Part shown: in pieces, positions 37,401 through 45,908 of the stretch
Position numbering within the stretch: the stretch's first letter is position 1
How the letters are laid out: each line of letters begins with the position of its first letter
Source: CADEEN01 sp963783785
Lineage (GTDB): Bacteria; Pseudomonadota; Gammaproteobacteria; Burkholderiales; Burkholderiaceae_C
Assembly: GCA_963783785.1 (NCBI GenBank)
Contig: CAWAOQ010000018.1
Span: 1-64,000 of the forward strand
Reading direction: 5' to 3'
Length of the DNA stretch: 64,000 bases
The notes under the pieces: generated by a model
The model's database searches: none
What the model saw: the letters and a program-made list of their open reading frames with translations, nothing else
What the model was told of the DNA's origin: nothing
Program-made: the position numbers and the translations under genes

Positions 37401-38011
37401 AGCCGGAGACGAAGCGCGCCGCCAGCCCCATGTGGCGCAACGTCTGCACCAGCAGCCAGCCGGTGTCGCGACACGAACCCGAGCCGTTGCGTCAGCGTGA
37501 CTTCGGGGGTCTGCACGCCCGGCTCCATGCGGATCAGGTACTTGATGTCGTGCTGCAGGCGCTGGTTCAGCGCGACCAGGAAGTCGATGGTTCGAACCTC
37601 GTCGCGCGCGATGCTTTCGACGAAGGCCTTGAAGCGCGGCGTCAGCGCACCCTTGACAAGGTAGGGCGCCAGCTCGTGCGCCGACTCTGCGGAGTAGGCG
37701 AACGGAAAGTTCTCGGCCTCGGGCTCGAGAAAGAAGTCGAACGGGTTGTAGACCGCCATCTCCGCGACCAGGTCGACAGTGACCTTGAACTCGGTCGTCT
37801 TCTCGGGAAACACCAGCCGCGCGAGGTAGTTCGCAAACGGGTCCTGCTGCCAGTTGATGAAGTGCTCGGCCGGTTCGACACGCAACGAGTAGCTCAGGAT
37901 CGGCGTGCGGCAATGCGGCGCCGGCCGCAGCCGCACGACCTGCGGCGACAGCCCGACGCGGCGGTCGTAGCGGTAGTGCGTGACGTGGTTCAGCGCGACA
38001 TGGATGGACAA
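34465..38011 (-). CDS. Large transglutaminase-like protein with DUF2126 domain, four frameshifts
   Basis: Five frame segments join into one protein of about 1,180 residues: the start SIHVALNHVTHYRYDRRVGL (TTG 38011), a catalytic-Cys motif SGSCRDTGWLLVQTLRH restored on crossing the shift near 37490, the His motif TDLHAWCEVFLPGAGW, GLDPTSGLMAGEGHIPL, VRLTMGGEPTFVSVDD, and the DUF2126 C-terminus (VIEVNIHPAHDWEEL, TGTGGGNHFVLGG, HRSEFCIDKLYSPD) ending at 34465. Shifts lie near 37490, 36200, 35285 and 35030. Family members are about 1,100 residues and one chain. It is first in the cluster and probably drives its transcription. Confidence 0.78.
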
Positions 38012-38073
38012 GGCATGTCTCCAGATGGCAAGGTGATCGCCCGACAGGTCGCAAGTTTCGCGCCGTCGCGGCG

Positions 38074-38088
38074 GTACCAATGGTGCCA
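38074..38088. promoter_or_regulatory. Short inverted repeat upstream of the transglutaminase cluster
   Basis: GGTACCA and TGGTGCC (one mismatch) flank a single base, 63-77 bp upstream of the TTG start of the large transglutaminase gene. It is a weak candidate operator for the 9.5-kb cluster. Confidence 0.25.
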
Positions 38089-38150
38089 TCAACTGCAGCG
38101 AGGGTCATTGGCCCTGGCAGTCGCGTCGTCTGAGCACGCCAAACAGCAGT

Positions 38151-38164
38151 GGCCCCGAAGGGCC
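38151..38164 (-). terminator. Hairpin downstream of the crystallin-like gene
   Basis: GGCCC-CGAA-GGGCC forms a 5-bp GC-only stem with a CGAA tetraloop, 25 bases past the stop of the crystallin-like gene on the minus strand. There is no T-run. It may separate that gene from the transglutaminase cluster. Confidence 0.4.
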
Positions 38165-38188
38165 GCACTGATCGGTCAGGCGTGGCGA

Positions 38189-39006
38189 TCAGGCGCGCGG
38201 TTCACCCTGCTGATTGACCGTCACCGTGGCCCCGGGCGCCGTGGTCATCTGCATCCGATGGTCCTGGCCGCGGAAGTTGTAGGTCACGTCCCAGTAGTCA
38301 GGATGCGCCTGATCGGGTGCGCTGGTGCAGCGCTGCACGTTCTGCGTCACGACCTGCTGGCCGCCGCTGTCGCGGTTGATGTTGCCGCCGATCGCAGCAC
38401 CGCCGACCACGCCGACCGCGGTCGCGACATCCTTGCCGCTGCCGCCGCCGACCTGGTGGCCGAGGATGCCGCCGATCACGGCACCCAGTAGCGCCCCGCC
38501 GATGTTCGGGTTGCCGCGGTCCTGCTGCACGACCTGCTCACGCTCGATCCAGCAACGCTGCGCAGGCGTACCGACCACGGCACGCACCGACGTGATGTTT
38601 GCCTCGTACAGGCGCTCGTTGTCACGCCGGCCTGTAGTCGTAGACGACGTTCGGCGCCGGCGCGAAGCGGCCATCATCGATGCGGGTACCGCTGCCGACC
38701 GTGCGCACTGACGAGACGCGGTCGTTGAGTCCCATCGCGGCGAGCGACGGATACTGGCCGCGGCCGCAGCACGACGCAACGGCCCTTGAAGCGCACGTCT
38801 TCGCAGACTTCCCAGCGATCGCTGCGCACGACCACCGATGAGGCGCTGTCATTGAAGCCGGCACTCGCCAGATTGCGGACCCGCCCCTGGGTGGTGAATG
38901 AACGGCCCGCGAAACCATCGTGCTCGTAGAAAGTGACCTGCGCAGCAACCTGGGTGACCATCACCAGGCCAGCAACGGCCAGGGCGATTTTCGAGAGTGC
39001 TTGCAT
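38189..39006 (-). CDS. Exported beta/gamma-crystallin plus glycine-zipper protein, two frameshifts
   Basis: A signal peptide (MQALSKIALAVAGLVMVTQVAAQ) leads into two crystallin-type Greek-key motifs, FYEHDGFAGRSFTTQG with RSDRWEVCEDVRFKGRCVVL, and after a shift near 38765 GQYPSLAAMGLNDRVSSVR. After a second shift near 38635 comes a region ending in a glycine-zipper 2TM segment (GGALLGAVIGGILGHQVGGG). The joined protein of about 270 residues matches a family seen in Burkholderiales. It probably lies in the cell envelope. Crystallin motifs often bind Ca2+, but no binding data can be read here. Confidence 0.72.
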
Positions 39007-39244
39007 GGAAGTCTCCGGTGTATGGGGTATGCGGCGACTCTGTCGCGACGCCGCTGCGGCGAACAGCGGACGGCAGCGCCATCGGCAGTAGTCGACGTCC
39101 TACGACCGCGGACCGCGCTGTGTAGGAACTGTCCGACACACAACCGCAGCCGCGCCCGACAGCCAGCGAATCAGTCCGGCCTCAGGCTATGGCCACCGCG
39201 CGGGCAGCCACCAACCTGCTGCGCGCCGCGCAACCTTGCTGCAC

Positions 39245-39655
39245 ATGCTGCCACTCAAGACCTTCATCGTCGAAGACAGCCCGCTGATCCGGGCCAACCT
39301 GGTCGCCACCCTCGAAGAACTTGCGACAGTGGCGGTGGTCGGCACGGCGAAAGACGAAGCGACCGCGCTGGAGTGGCTCGGCAATGCCGAGCACGCCGTC
39401 GACCTGGCCATCATCGACATCTTCCTCAAGGCCGGTTCGGGGCTGGGTGTGCTGCGGTACGCAAGCGGGTTGCCGCGCAGCGCCAAGCTTGTCGTGCTGA
39501 CCAACTACGCTACGGTGGACATGCGCAGGCAATGCCTCGCGCTGGGCGCCGACAAGGTGTTCGACAAGTCCACCGAGCTCGAAGCGCTGATCCAGTACTG
39601 CTGCCTGCTGGGATCGGGCGAGCCGATCGACTCCAGCTCCGGCGTCCTGATCTGA
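39245..39655 (+). CDS. Stand-alone CheY-like receiver protein
   Basis: A 136-residue single receiver domain: acidic pair in IVEDSPLIR, phospho-accepting Asp in VDLAIIDIFLKAGSG, Thr/Ser position in LVVLTNYAT and the Lys in KVFDKSTE. There is no output domain, so it would act through protein contact or phosphotransfer. ATG 39245 is preferred over the upstream TTG 39236. It converges with the LuxR-type regulator (8-base gap) and neighbours the histidine kinase, which may phosphorylate it. Confidence 0.85.
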   Translation: MLPLKTFIVEDSPLIRANLVATLEELATVAVVGTAKDEATALEWLGNAEHAVDLAIIDIFLKAGSGLGVLRYASGLPRSAKLVVLTNYATVDMRRQCLALGADKVFDKSTELEALIQYCCLLGSGEPIDSSSGVLI

Positions 39656-39662
39656 GTGCGGT

Positions 39663-40296
39663 CTATTGAATCAGGCCGTTCTTCAGCGCGTAGTAGGTCA
39701 GGTCGCTGTTCGAGGCCAGGCGCATCTTCTCCATCACCCGGGTGCGGTAGGTGCTGATCGTCTTGACGCTGAGCGACATGCTCTCGGCCATGTGGCCGAC
39801 CGTCTCGCCCTTGGCCAGGCGCAAGAAGACCTGCAACTCGCGCTCCGACAGCTCCTCGTGCGGCAGCCGGTCGGCGTCGCCGGTCAGGCCGTCAGCCAGG
39901 CGCTCCGCGACGCCGGCGGTGATGTACTTGCGACCGCGGTGCACCGTCCGGATCGCCTTGACGATTTCCTCGGGATCGCAGTCCTTGTTCAGGTAGCCGC
40001 TGGCGCCCTGGCGCAGCAAGCGTCGTGGCGTAGTGTTCTTCCGGGTAGCCGCTCAGGATCAGCACCGGAAGGTTCGGCGCGCGCGCCCGGATGGCGGCCA
40101 GGGCATCGACACCACTCTGGTCGGGCATCGCGATGTCCATCACGACCACGTCAACTTCGCCCTTGCGCACGATGTCCACGGCCTCGCGCCCGTTGGCGGC
40201 TTCGGCCACCACCGTGAAGTCGGGTTGATCGGCAAAGAATTGACGCAGCCCAGCACGCACCATGGCGTGGTCATCGACGATGGCGATCCGGATCAT
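39663..40296 (-). CDS. NarL/UhpA-type response regulator (LuxR HTH), one frameshift
   Basis: Receiver domain from ATG 40296: IAIVDDHAMVRAGLRQFF, phospho-Asp in VVVMDIAMPDQSGVDAL. Near 40022 the frame shifts and continues with LLRQGASGYLNKDCDPEEIV, then a LuxR-type helix-turn-helix (ELSERELQVFLRLAKGETVG, MSLSVKTISTYRTRVMEKM). Total about 211 residues, usual for the family. One extra T in the CTTGCTG stretch explains the break. It is divergent from the histidine kinase gene, about 53 bases apart, a classic two-component pair. Confidence 0.85.
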
Positions 40297-40349
40297 GTGG
40301 GCAGGCTCTGCATGGCGCTGCATGATCCCATTATTTGAAGGGCCTGACG

Positions 40350-41694
40350 ATGGACGCACTCAAACTCATCCGCCGCAGCCCCGTCGTCTTCATGCTGGCC
40401 GTGCTGGCCGCCGTCGCGATGCTGTTCATCAGCGAAGGCTCCTACTGGCAGTCGGTGAACATGCTGGAACAGCTGGCCGCCGAGCGCGATGCCCGCGCCC
40501 AGGTCCTTGACCTGCGCAAGAACATCCTGGACGTCGAGACCGGCCAGCGTGGCTACCTGCTGACCGGCCGCGCGGAGTTCCTCGCACCCTATGACAAGGC
40601 ACTCAAGCCGATCGGCCACCTGCTTGACGACCTGGATGCGCATTACCGGGGCAACCCCAATGCCATCGCTGTCGTCGAAGAGTTGAACGAGCAGGTCAAG
40701 GCTCGACTGGCCTTGATTGCCGAGACGATCCGCCTGAAGCAGGAAGGCAAGTCCGAATTGGCCAACGAGACCTTGCTCACCGCCTTCGGCAAGGAACAGT
40801 TCGACGAGATCCATCAGCTCGGCAACCGGCTGCTGGAACTGGGAGCGAGTTCAGTGTCTGCGAGCCGCGAGAGTGTTGACGGCACGCTGCTGCTCGGGCG
40901 CATCGGGGTGATCGCGTTGACGGCCATCAGCCTGCTCGCACTGTTCGTCCACCTGCGCCACGCAGCGGCGGCAGAAGCACTGCAGCTCGAGTTCAAGCGC
41001 ACGATCCAGGCTGAGCGTGACCAGTTGGAGATCGTCGTCGCGCGGCGCACCGAGGTGCTGACCTCACTGGCTCAGCATCTGCAAATCGCGCGCGAAGACG
41101 AGCGCCAACGGCTGGCGCGCAACCTGCACGACGAGCTCGGTGCACTGCTCACGTCGGCCAAGCTCGACGCGGCGCGCATCAAGTCGCGGCTCGCGGGCAC
41201 GATGCCCGAGGCCCTCGAGCGACTGGCGCATCTGGTCGAGACGCTCAACGCCAGCATCGCCCTGGGGCGCAGCATCATCGAAGACCTGCGCCCTTCGACA
41301 CTGGCCAACCTGGGCCTGGTGTCGGCCATCGAGATCCTGGCGCGCGAGTTCGGCGAGCGCTCGGGCGTGCAGGTGCATCGCGCGCTGGCACCCGTGAAGT
41401 TGCGCGCCAGCGCCGAGCTGATGGTCTATCGCCTGGTCCAGGAAGCCATCACCAACATCAGCAAGTACGCCAAGGCTCAACAGGTCTGGGTGGCGATGGC
41501 GTCGCGCGACGGCCAAGTGCAGGTCTCCGTGCGCGACGACGGCGTCGGCTTCGACAGCGCATCGCCAGCCAGGATCGGCGTATGGCCTGGTCGGCATGCG
41601 CTTTCGAGTCGAGGCCGAGCACGGCAAGCTGGACGTCGTGTCCGCGCCGGGTCGAGGCACTACCGTTCAGGTGCGGCTACCCGAAGCGACGTAG
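40350..41694 (+). CDS. CHASE3 sensor histidine kinase (HisKA_3 type), one frameshift
   Basis: Membrane segment (about residues 13-31), CHASE3 extracytoplasmic sensor (VLDLRKNILDVETGQRGYLL near 55), second membrane segment near 185-205, then a HisKA_3 dimerisation domain with phospho-His in ERQRLARNLHDELGALL and a HATPase domain (QEAITNISKYAKA, DDGVGFD). Near 41578 the frame shifts; the next frame completes it with YGLVGMRFRVEAEHGKLDVV and GRGTTVQVRLPEAT, stop TAG 41692-41694. ATG 40350 is the likely start. It probably phosphorylates the divergent LuxR-type regulator. Confidence 0.85.
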
Positions 41695-41832
41695 CCGGCG
41701 CAAGGGCTCGGCCTGTCGGCCGCGTCCTACCCGCAGGCGCTCGGTCGCCTGACACCAGCGCGCTGGCCCGGCCTATCGCCGAGGTCCGCAGCGGCATCCA
41801 CACTCGAGCCGTCGTCAACCCAGGAGCCCAAC

Positions 41833-41991
41833 ATGCTGCACTACGCCGTCATCTTTTTCGTCATCGCCCTCGTTGCCGCCATATTCGGTTTCGGCGGCAT
41901 CGCCGCCAGCGCCGTGGGCATCGGCAAGATCTTGTTCATCGTCTTCGCCGTCCTGTCCGTCGCCACGTTCTTGTTCGGTCTGGTCAAGTAG
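41833..41991 (+). CDS. DUF1328 small membrane protein (YtjA-like)
   Basis: A 52-residue protein, MLHYAVIFFVIALVAAIFGF followed by a GGIAASAVGIGKILFIVF helix, with the exact size and pattern of the DUF1328 family, a two-helix membrane protein of unknown function. Ribosome-binding-like AGGAG precedes ATG 41833. It ends 5 bases before the next small membrane protein. Confidence 0.9.
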   Translation: MLHYAVIFFVIALVAAIFGFGGIAASAVGIGKILFIVFAVLSVATFLFGLVK

Positions 41992-41996
41992 GCGAC

Positions 41997-42218
41997 ATGA
42001 ACGCAATCAAGATGGTGGCAGTGGCGCTGATCGTCGCCGGTGTGCTGGGCTTGCTGTACGGCGGCTTCAGCTACACCAAGGACAGCACGAAGGCCAAGCT
42101 CGGCCCGATCGAGTTGACGGTAAAGGAGACGGAGACGGTCAATGTGCCAGTCTGGGCTGGCGTGGCGGCGATCGTGGTCGGTGGCGGGCTGCTGCTGTTC
42201 GGCAGCAAGACGGGTTGA
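41997..42218 (+). CDS. DUF3185-like small membrane protein
   Basis: A 73-residue protein with two membrane helices: an N-terminal one (MVAVALIVAGVLGLLYGGFSYT) and a C-terminal one (VWAGVAAIVVGGGLLLFG), joined by a charged loop (KDSTKAKLGPIELTVKETET). This matches the DUF3185 pattern. The function is unknown. It is probably co-transcribed with the DUF1328 gene and converges with the AI-2E-family transporter. Confidence 0.8.
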   Translation: MNAIKMVAVALIVAGVLGLLYGGFSYTKDSTKAKLGPIELTVKETETVNVPVWAGVAAIVVGGGLLLFGSKTG

Positions 42219-42231
42219 TGCGGCGCGGCGG

Positions 42232-43407
42232 TCACTCGCCGAGCAGTTCGCCGATCCCTTTCAAGTCATCGATGCGGTCACACACCGCCTTGATCGCCAA
42301 CAGGATCGGCACGCCGAGGAACAGGCCCCAGACGCCCCACAGCCAGCCCCAGGCGAGTACGCCGACGAAGACGGCCACCGGATTCATGCGGCTGGCCTTG
42401 CCGGTCAGCCAGGGCGTGAGGATGTAGCCCTCGAGGCTGTTGATGAGCAGGGCGGCGCCGCCGATCAGCAGCGCCATCTCGAAGTTGCCGAACTGGACCA
42501 GCCCCAGCAGCGCCGACCCGCCGGTGACGACGATGCTGCCGAAGTAGGGGATGAAATTGAGCACGAAGCTCGCCACACCCCACACGGCTGCGTTGTCGAC
42601 ACCGATCCACAGGAACGCCAGCCAGGTGGCGGCGCCGACCAGCGCGCTGGTGAACACCTGCACCAGCAGGTAACGCTGGATCTGCGCGTCGATCTCATCC
42701 AGCGCCTGCAGCGTGAGCCGTTTCTGGCCGAAGGTCGGGCCAGCGATCCGCACCATCTTGCGCCGGAAGGTATCGCCCGAGGCGAGCAGGAAGAACGTGA
42801 CGAAGAGCACCACGGTGGCTTGAGCTGCTCCGGCCGCCAGGCCCATCGCGCCGGGCCACAGGTAGTCCTTGATGTTGAAGCGCGCCTGTTCGATCTGCAC
42901 CTTGGTCACGCCGCGGGCAGGCGGCGGGCTCGCACTGGCACCGGCTTCGGCCGCGCGTTCGAGTTCTGTCGCGGCCTTCTGCACCGTCTCGATGGTGCCG
43001 CCGGGGCCCTGGCTGCGCTGGCCCTCGAGACCACGGCGCAGCTTCTGTGCTGCTGCGGGCAGGGCTTCGATCATGGCCGAAGCTTCGTCGCTGAGCGAGT
43101 AGGCGATCGATCCGATGCCGCCGACGATGCCTGCCAGCAGCAGGGCCGCCGCCAGGGTGCGCGGCACGTGCCATCGCACCAGGCGCGTGACCAGCGGCGT
43201 CAGCGCGTAGCTGAACATCAGGCCCAGCAACAGCGGCACGAACACCGCGCTGGCCCAGTGCAGGGTGAACAGGACGGCCAGCGCGGCGATCAGCATCAGT
43301 GCGACGCTGCGTTCATTGACCGCTGCCTTTGCCGGCGGCGCGGGTTCGGTATCCGGCACTGCGGCGTGGGCGATGGTCTTCACGGGGTCTGTCGTCGCGT
43401 GGTTCAT
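42232..43407 (-). CDS. AI-2E-family (PerM/YdiK-type) transporter
   Basis: A 391-residue membrane protein of the AI-2E transporter superfamily: an early pair of helices (ALMLIAALAVLFTLHWASAV), a cytoplasmic or periplasmic helical middle with low-complexity SASPPPARG, and the conserved C-terminal helices with NFIPYFGSIVVTGGSALLG and the terminal GLFLGVPILLAIKAVCDRID. Transport substrates vary and are mostly unknown. The start at ATG 43407 is preferred; an upstream in-frame start at 43437 adds only ten residues. Confidence 0.88.
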   Translation of the reverse strand: MNHATTDPVKTIAHAAVPDTEPAPPAKAAVNERSVALMLIAALAVLFTLHWASAVFVPLLLGLMFSYALTPLVTRLVRWHVPRTLAAALLLAGIVGGIGSIAYSLSDEASAMIEALPAAAQKLRRGLEGQRSQGPGGTIETVQKAATELERAAEAGASASPPPARGVTKVQIEQARFNIKDYLWPGAMGLAAGAAQATVVLFVTFFLLASGDTFRRKMVRIAGPTFGQKRLTLQALDEIDAQIQRYLLVQVFTSALVGAATWLAFLWIGVDNAAVWGVASFVLNFIPYFGSIVVTGGSALLGLVQFGNFEMALLIGGAALLINSLEGYILTPWLTGKASRMNPVAVFVGVLAWGWLWGVWGLFLGVPILLAIKAVCDRIDDLKGIGELLGE

Positions 43408-43576
43408 GTTGCGATGGTGCGGCCGCAGCGCCAGCAAGGCAATCGGCCCGCGCCGATCGCACTTGTCGGTCCGGTCCTACAGCCGATGCGGCGCTGGTCC
43501 GATAGTGCGACCCGCACCCCGCGACCACCATCACGCCAGGCGCCCACCACCGGCGGGCCGCAATGAAAGACGGGCC

Positions 43577-43963
43577 ATGCATACCCCTCTGCTCAGTTGG
43601 CAGCTTGTCGCGACCGGCGCACCACGCGAGTTGCAGCACCAGCGCTTGCCGCGGTGGCGCCGGGTGTTGATCACGCTCCACCCACCGTCCTGGCCCACAG
43701 CCGTTGCAGCGTCGATGGTGCTCGGCTTGTTGCTGGCCTTTCAACAGGTCGTGGCCCATGGGGTCGAGCAGGCAGAGCGACGGCACAAGGTCACGGCCGC
43801 GCAGGTCGAACGCACGTGGCGCTGCAAGCTCTTGGGCGGCCCCGCAAATCGCGACCATTGCCTGGCACAGATCGGCACTGAAGTCGCCGCCATATCCCCG
43901 ACGCCCAGCAGCCGCCTCGCGGCCCTCACCTTGCCCGCGCTCGCACAACCCCTGGAGAAATGA
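43577..43963 (+). CDS. Hypothetical protein with one membrane segment
   Basis: A 128-residue protein, not recognised. It has a basic N-terminal region, one membrane helix (AVAASMVLGLLLAFQQVVAHG, about residues 45-65), then a hydrophilic C-terminal domain with two cysteines (WRCKLL and DHCLAQIG) that would lie outside the cytoplasm. It ends directly before the next small gene, which encodes a protein with a similar size and Cys pattern, so the two may work together. Confidence 0.55.
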   Translation: MHTPLLSWQLVATGAPRELQHQRLPRWRRVLITLHPPSWPTAVAASMVLGLLLAFQQVVAHGVEQAERRHKVTAAQVERTWRCKLLGGPANRDHCLAQIGTEVAAISPTPSSRLAALTLPALAQPLEK

Positions 43964-44404
43964 ATGAACGCCATTCGACGCCAGCTCATCCGCCCGTCCT
44001 GGGCTCTGCTCGCTGCTGGCCGCGTCGGCTCCTCGGCCGCGCTGGCCGCGAGCAAGGACGTCACGCTCGACCCGCACGCGCGCTACCAGCGTGAAGCCGG
44101 CGTCTGCTACGCCTTACGGTCCTTCGATTCGCGTGCCGAGTGCCTGAGCGAAGCCGGCCTTCGCCTCGCGATCGCACTGCCCACGCCGGTCAACGAATAC
44201 CCTGACGCTCTCGCGCGCAATGCCCTCAAGCGCTGCGAGCCATTGTCCGAGCCGGACCGCACGGACTGCGTGGCCCGCATGCAGGGCCAGGGGACCACCA
44301 GCGGCAGCGTGGCCAGTGGCGGCATCTACCGCGAACTGGTGACGCGCTCGGTGGGCGTCGTGCCAGGTGCCGTGCCGGCAACGTCGCCGGCCAAGGCTCC
44401 GTAG
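43964..44404 (+). CDS. Hypothetical exported Cys-containing protein
   Basis: A 146-residue protein with an N-terminal export-type segment (IRPSWALLAAGRVGSSAALAAS). The mature part has four Cys residues in a pattern (GVCYALRSFDSRAECLSEAG, KRCEPLSEPDRTDCVARM) that suggests two disulfides in the periplasm. Its ATG immediately follows the TGA of the upstream gene. I do not recognise a family. Confidence 0.6.
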   Translation: MNAIRRQLIRPSWALLAAGRVGSSAALAASKDVTLDPHARYQREAGVCYALRSFDSRAECLSEAGLRLAIALPTPVNEYPDALARNALKRCEPLSEPDRTDCVARMQGQGTTSGSVASGGIYRELVTRSVGVVPGAVPATSPAKAP

Positions 44405-44490
44405 AAGCGCACCAGTCGCCCGCCTTGAACGGGGGCTTGGCGGACTCCTCCAATCGGCAGCGTGAGGTATCCGCCGAAGCGGGAGCAACT

Positions 44491-44901
44491 TCAATCGCCC
44501 TTCTTGCCCTGACCTTTGCCCTTGCCGCGGCCGTTGTTGTCCTTGTACTCCTTGTGACCGTTGCGGTTGTCGTGTTCGCGGCGGTACTCGTCGTGCACCC
44601 AGCGCTCCTGCACGAAGTACACCGGCTGGCCGCAGGCGCTGTAGCGACCGCAGTAGCGACCCCAGCTGGTCTGGTGCTCGTGCGGCACATACAGGTAGAT
44701 CGGGCGCTGATAGACAGCCACCGGTGATGGTGCGTAGATCAGGGGTTGCTGATTGATCAGCACGGGTTGCGGATAGTTGTTGATGTCGATGCGGCCATAT
44801 TGGCCAGGGGCATTGATGCCGATCGAGATGCCGACATTGGTGGCGGCATGGACCGGCAGCACGGCCGCAGCGGCAAGGGTCAGGAAAGCCAGTGTCTTCA
44901 T
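44491..44901 (-). CDS. Hypothetical exported protein with basic Gly/Lys-rich tail
   Basis: A 136-residue protein. It has a clear signal peptide (MKTLAFLTLAAAAVLPVHAA), then a Pro/Tyr-rich middle (QPLIYAPSPVAVYQRPIYLY), a Cys pair (RYCGRYSACGQPVYFV) and a tail RGKGKGQGKKGD. Similar small exported proteins with PVY-type repeats are common in Burkholderiales; no function is known. Confidence 0.65.
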   Translation of the reverse strand: MKTLAFLTLAAAAVLPVHAATNVGISIGINAPGQYGRIDINNYPQPVLINQQPLIYAPSPVAVYQRPIYLYVPHEHQTSWGRYCGRYSACGQPVYFVQERWVHDEYRREHDNRNGHKEYKDNNGRGKGKGQGKKGD

Positions 44902-45182
44902 CGTTATCTCCACTCGAGGGGCAATTGGAGCATGCCGTACGACGGTGCCGCACGGGCTGCTCCTGCCGTGGACTGTGGCTGCCGGTGCCGGCACGCGCCA
45001 TCGGCGACAGTCACGAGCCCTGGTAGGACGACGCGCCGTCAGCGCACTCACGGGCCACGTCGGCATCGACGCGCAGCAATGAGCGCGTGCCGTCCTACAA
45101 CGGCAAGCGTTGCGCGCCTATGGATGCGGCGGCCCGCCGTTCCTACAGTTCGGCTGTCACCCACCAGAACCGGAAAACCACC

Positions 45183-45400
45183 ATGAACGCTCGCCTCATC
45201 ACCACCGTCGCCATGGCCGCCCTGGCGTTGTCCCTCGCCGCCTGCAGCGGCATGTCCACGCGAGACAAGAACACCGCGGCAGGCGCAGCGATCGGCGGCG
45301 TCGCCGGCGCCGTGCTGACCGGCGGCAGCACGGTCGGGACTGTCGGGGGCGCAGCGTCGGCGGCGTGATCGGCAACAAGATCGACCCCAACAAGAAGTGA
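45183..45400 (+). CDS. Glycine-zipper lipoprotein (OsmB-like), one frameshift
   Basis: A lipoprotein signal (MNARLITTVAMAALALSLAAC, lipobox LAAC) precedes a glycine-zipper segment (TAAGAAIGGVAGAVLTGG). Near 45355 the frame shifts; the next frame ends GGVIGNKIDPNKK at 45400, the usual terminus of such proteins. The joined length of about 72 residues resembles osmotically induced OsmB-type lipoproteins. Confidence 0.72.
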
Positions 45401-45543
45401 GCCGAGCCCGGCGCAATTGCGCGCCACAGGCTCGCCAACGCAGACCCAGCGATTTCTTTGCCCATGGATGGTGGGGCTCATCACCACCCGTCGAGACGGC
45501 CCGCTGCATCCAGGCGACGGTCTCAAATCACAGGAGATTCACC

Positions 45544-45860
45544 ATGTTCATCCGCACGACTCTCGCCGCCACTGTGGCCGCTGTCACCATGCTCGCCGCC
45601 GGCGGCTGCGCCGTGACGCGCAACCAGGAGACCGTCGGCGCCTACGTCGACGACACCGCCATCACCACGGCGGTGAAGGCGCGCTTCGTCGAAAACAAGC
45701 GAAGTCGACGGAACGAGCATCAGCGTCGAGACCCTCAACGGCACCGTGATGCTGTCGGGCTTTGCCAAGAACACGATCGAAAAGAACACCGCCGAAGTCC
45801 ATCGCGATGAACATCAAGGGCGTGAAGATGGTCAAGAACGAGATCGCGGTCCGCCCGTGA
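45544..45860 (+). CDS. Exported BON-domain protein, two frameshifts
   Basis: Export signal MFIRTTLAATVAAVTMLAAG followed by GCAVTR, a possible lipoprotein site. A BON domain follows: DDTAITTAVKARFVENK, then after a shift near 45702 EVDGTSISVETLNGTVMLSG and FAKNTIEKNTAE, then after a shift near 45803 MNIKGVKMVKNEIAVRP, stop at 45858-45860. The joined protein of about 104 residues matches OsmY-like BON proteins that bind membranes under osmotic stress. Its 3' end faces that of comEC. Confidence 0.75.
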
Positions 45861-45908
45861 TCGCACTGGTCCGGGCGACGTTGAAACCGCCGGCCCGGCG
45901 CGGCTCAT

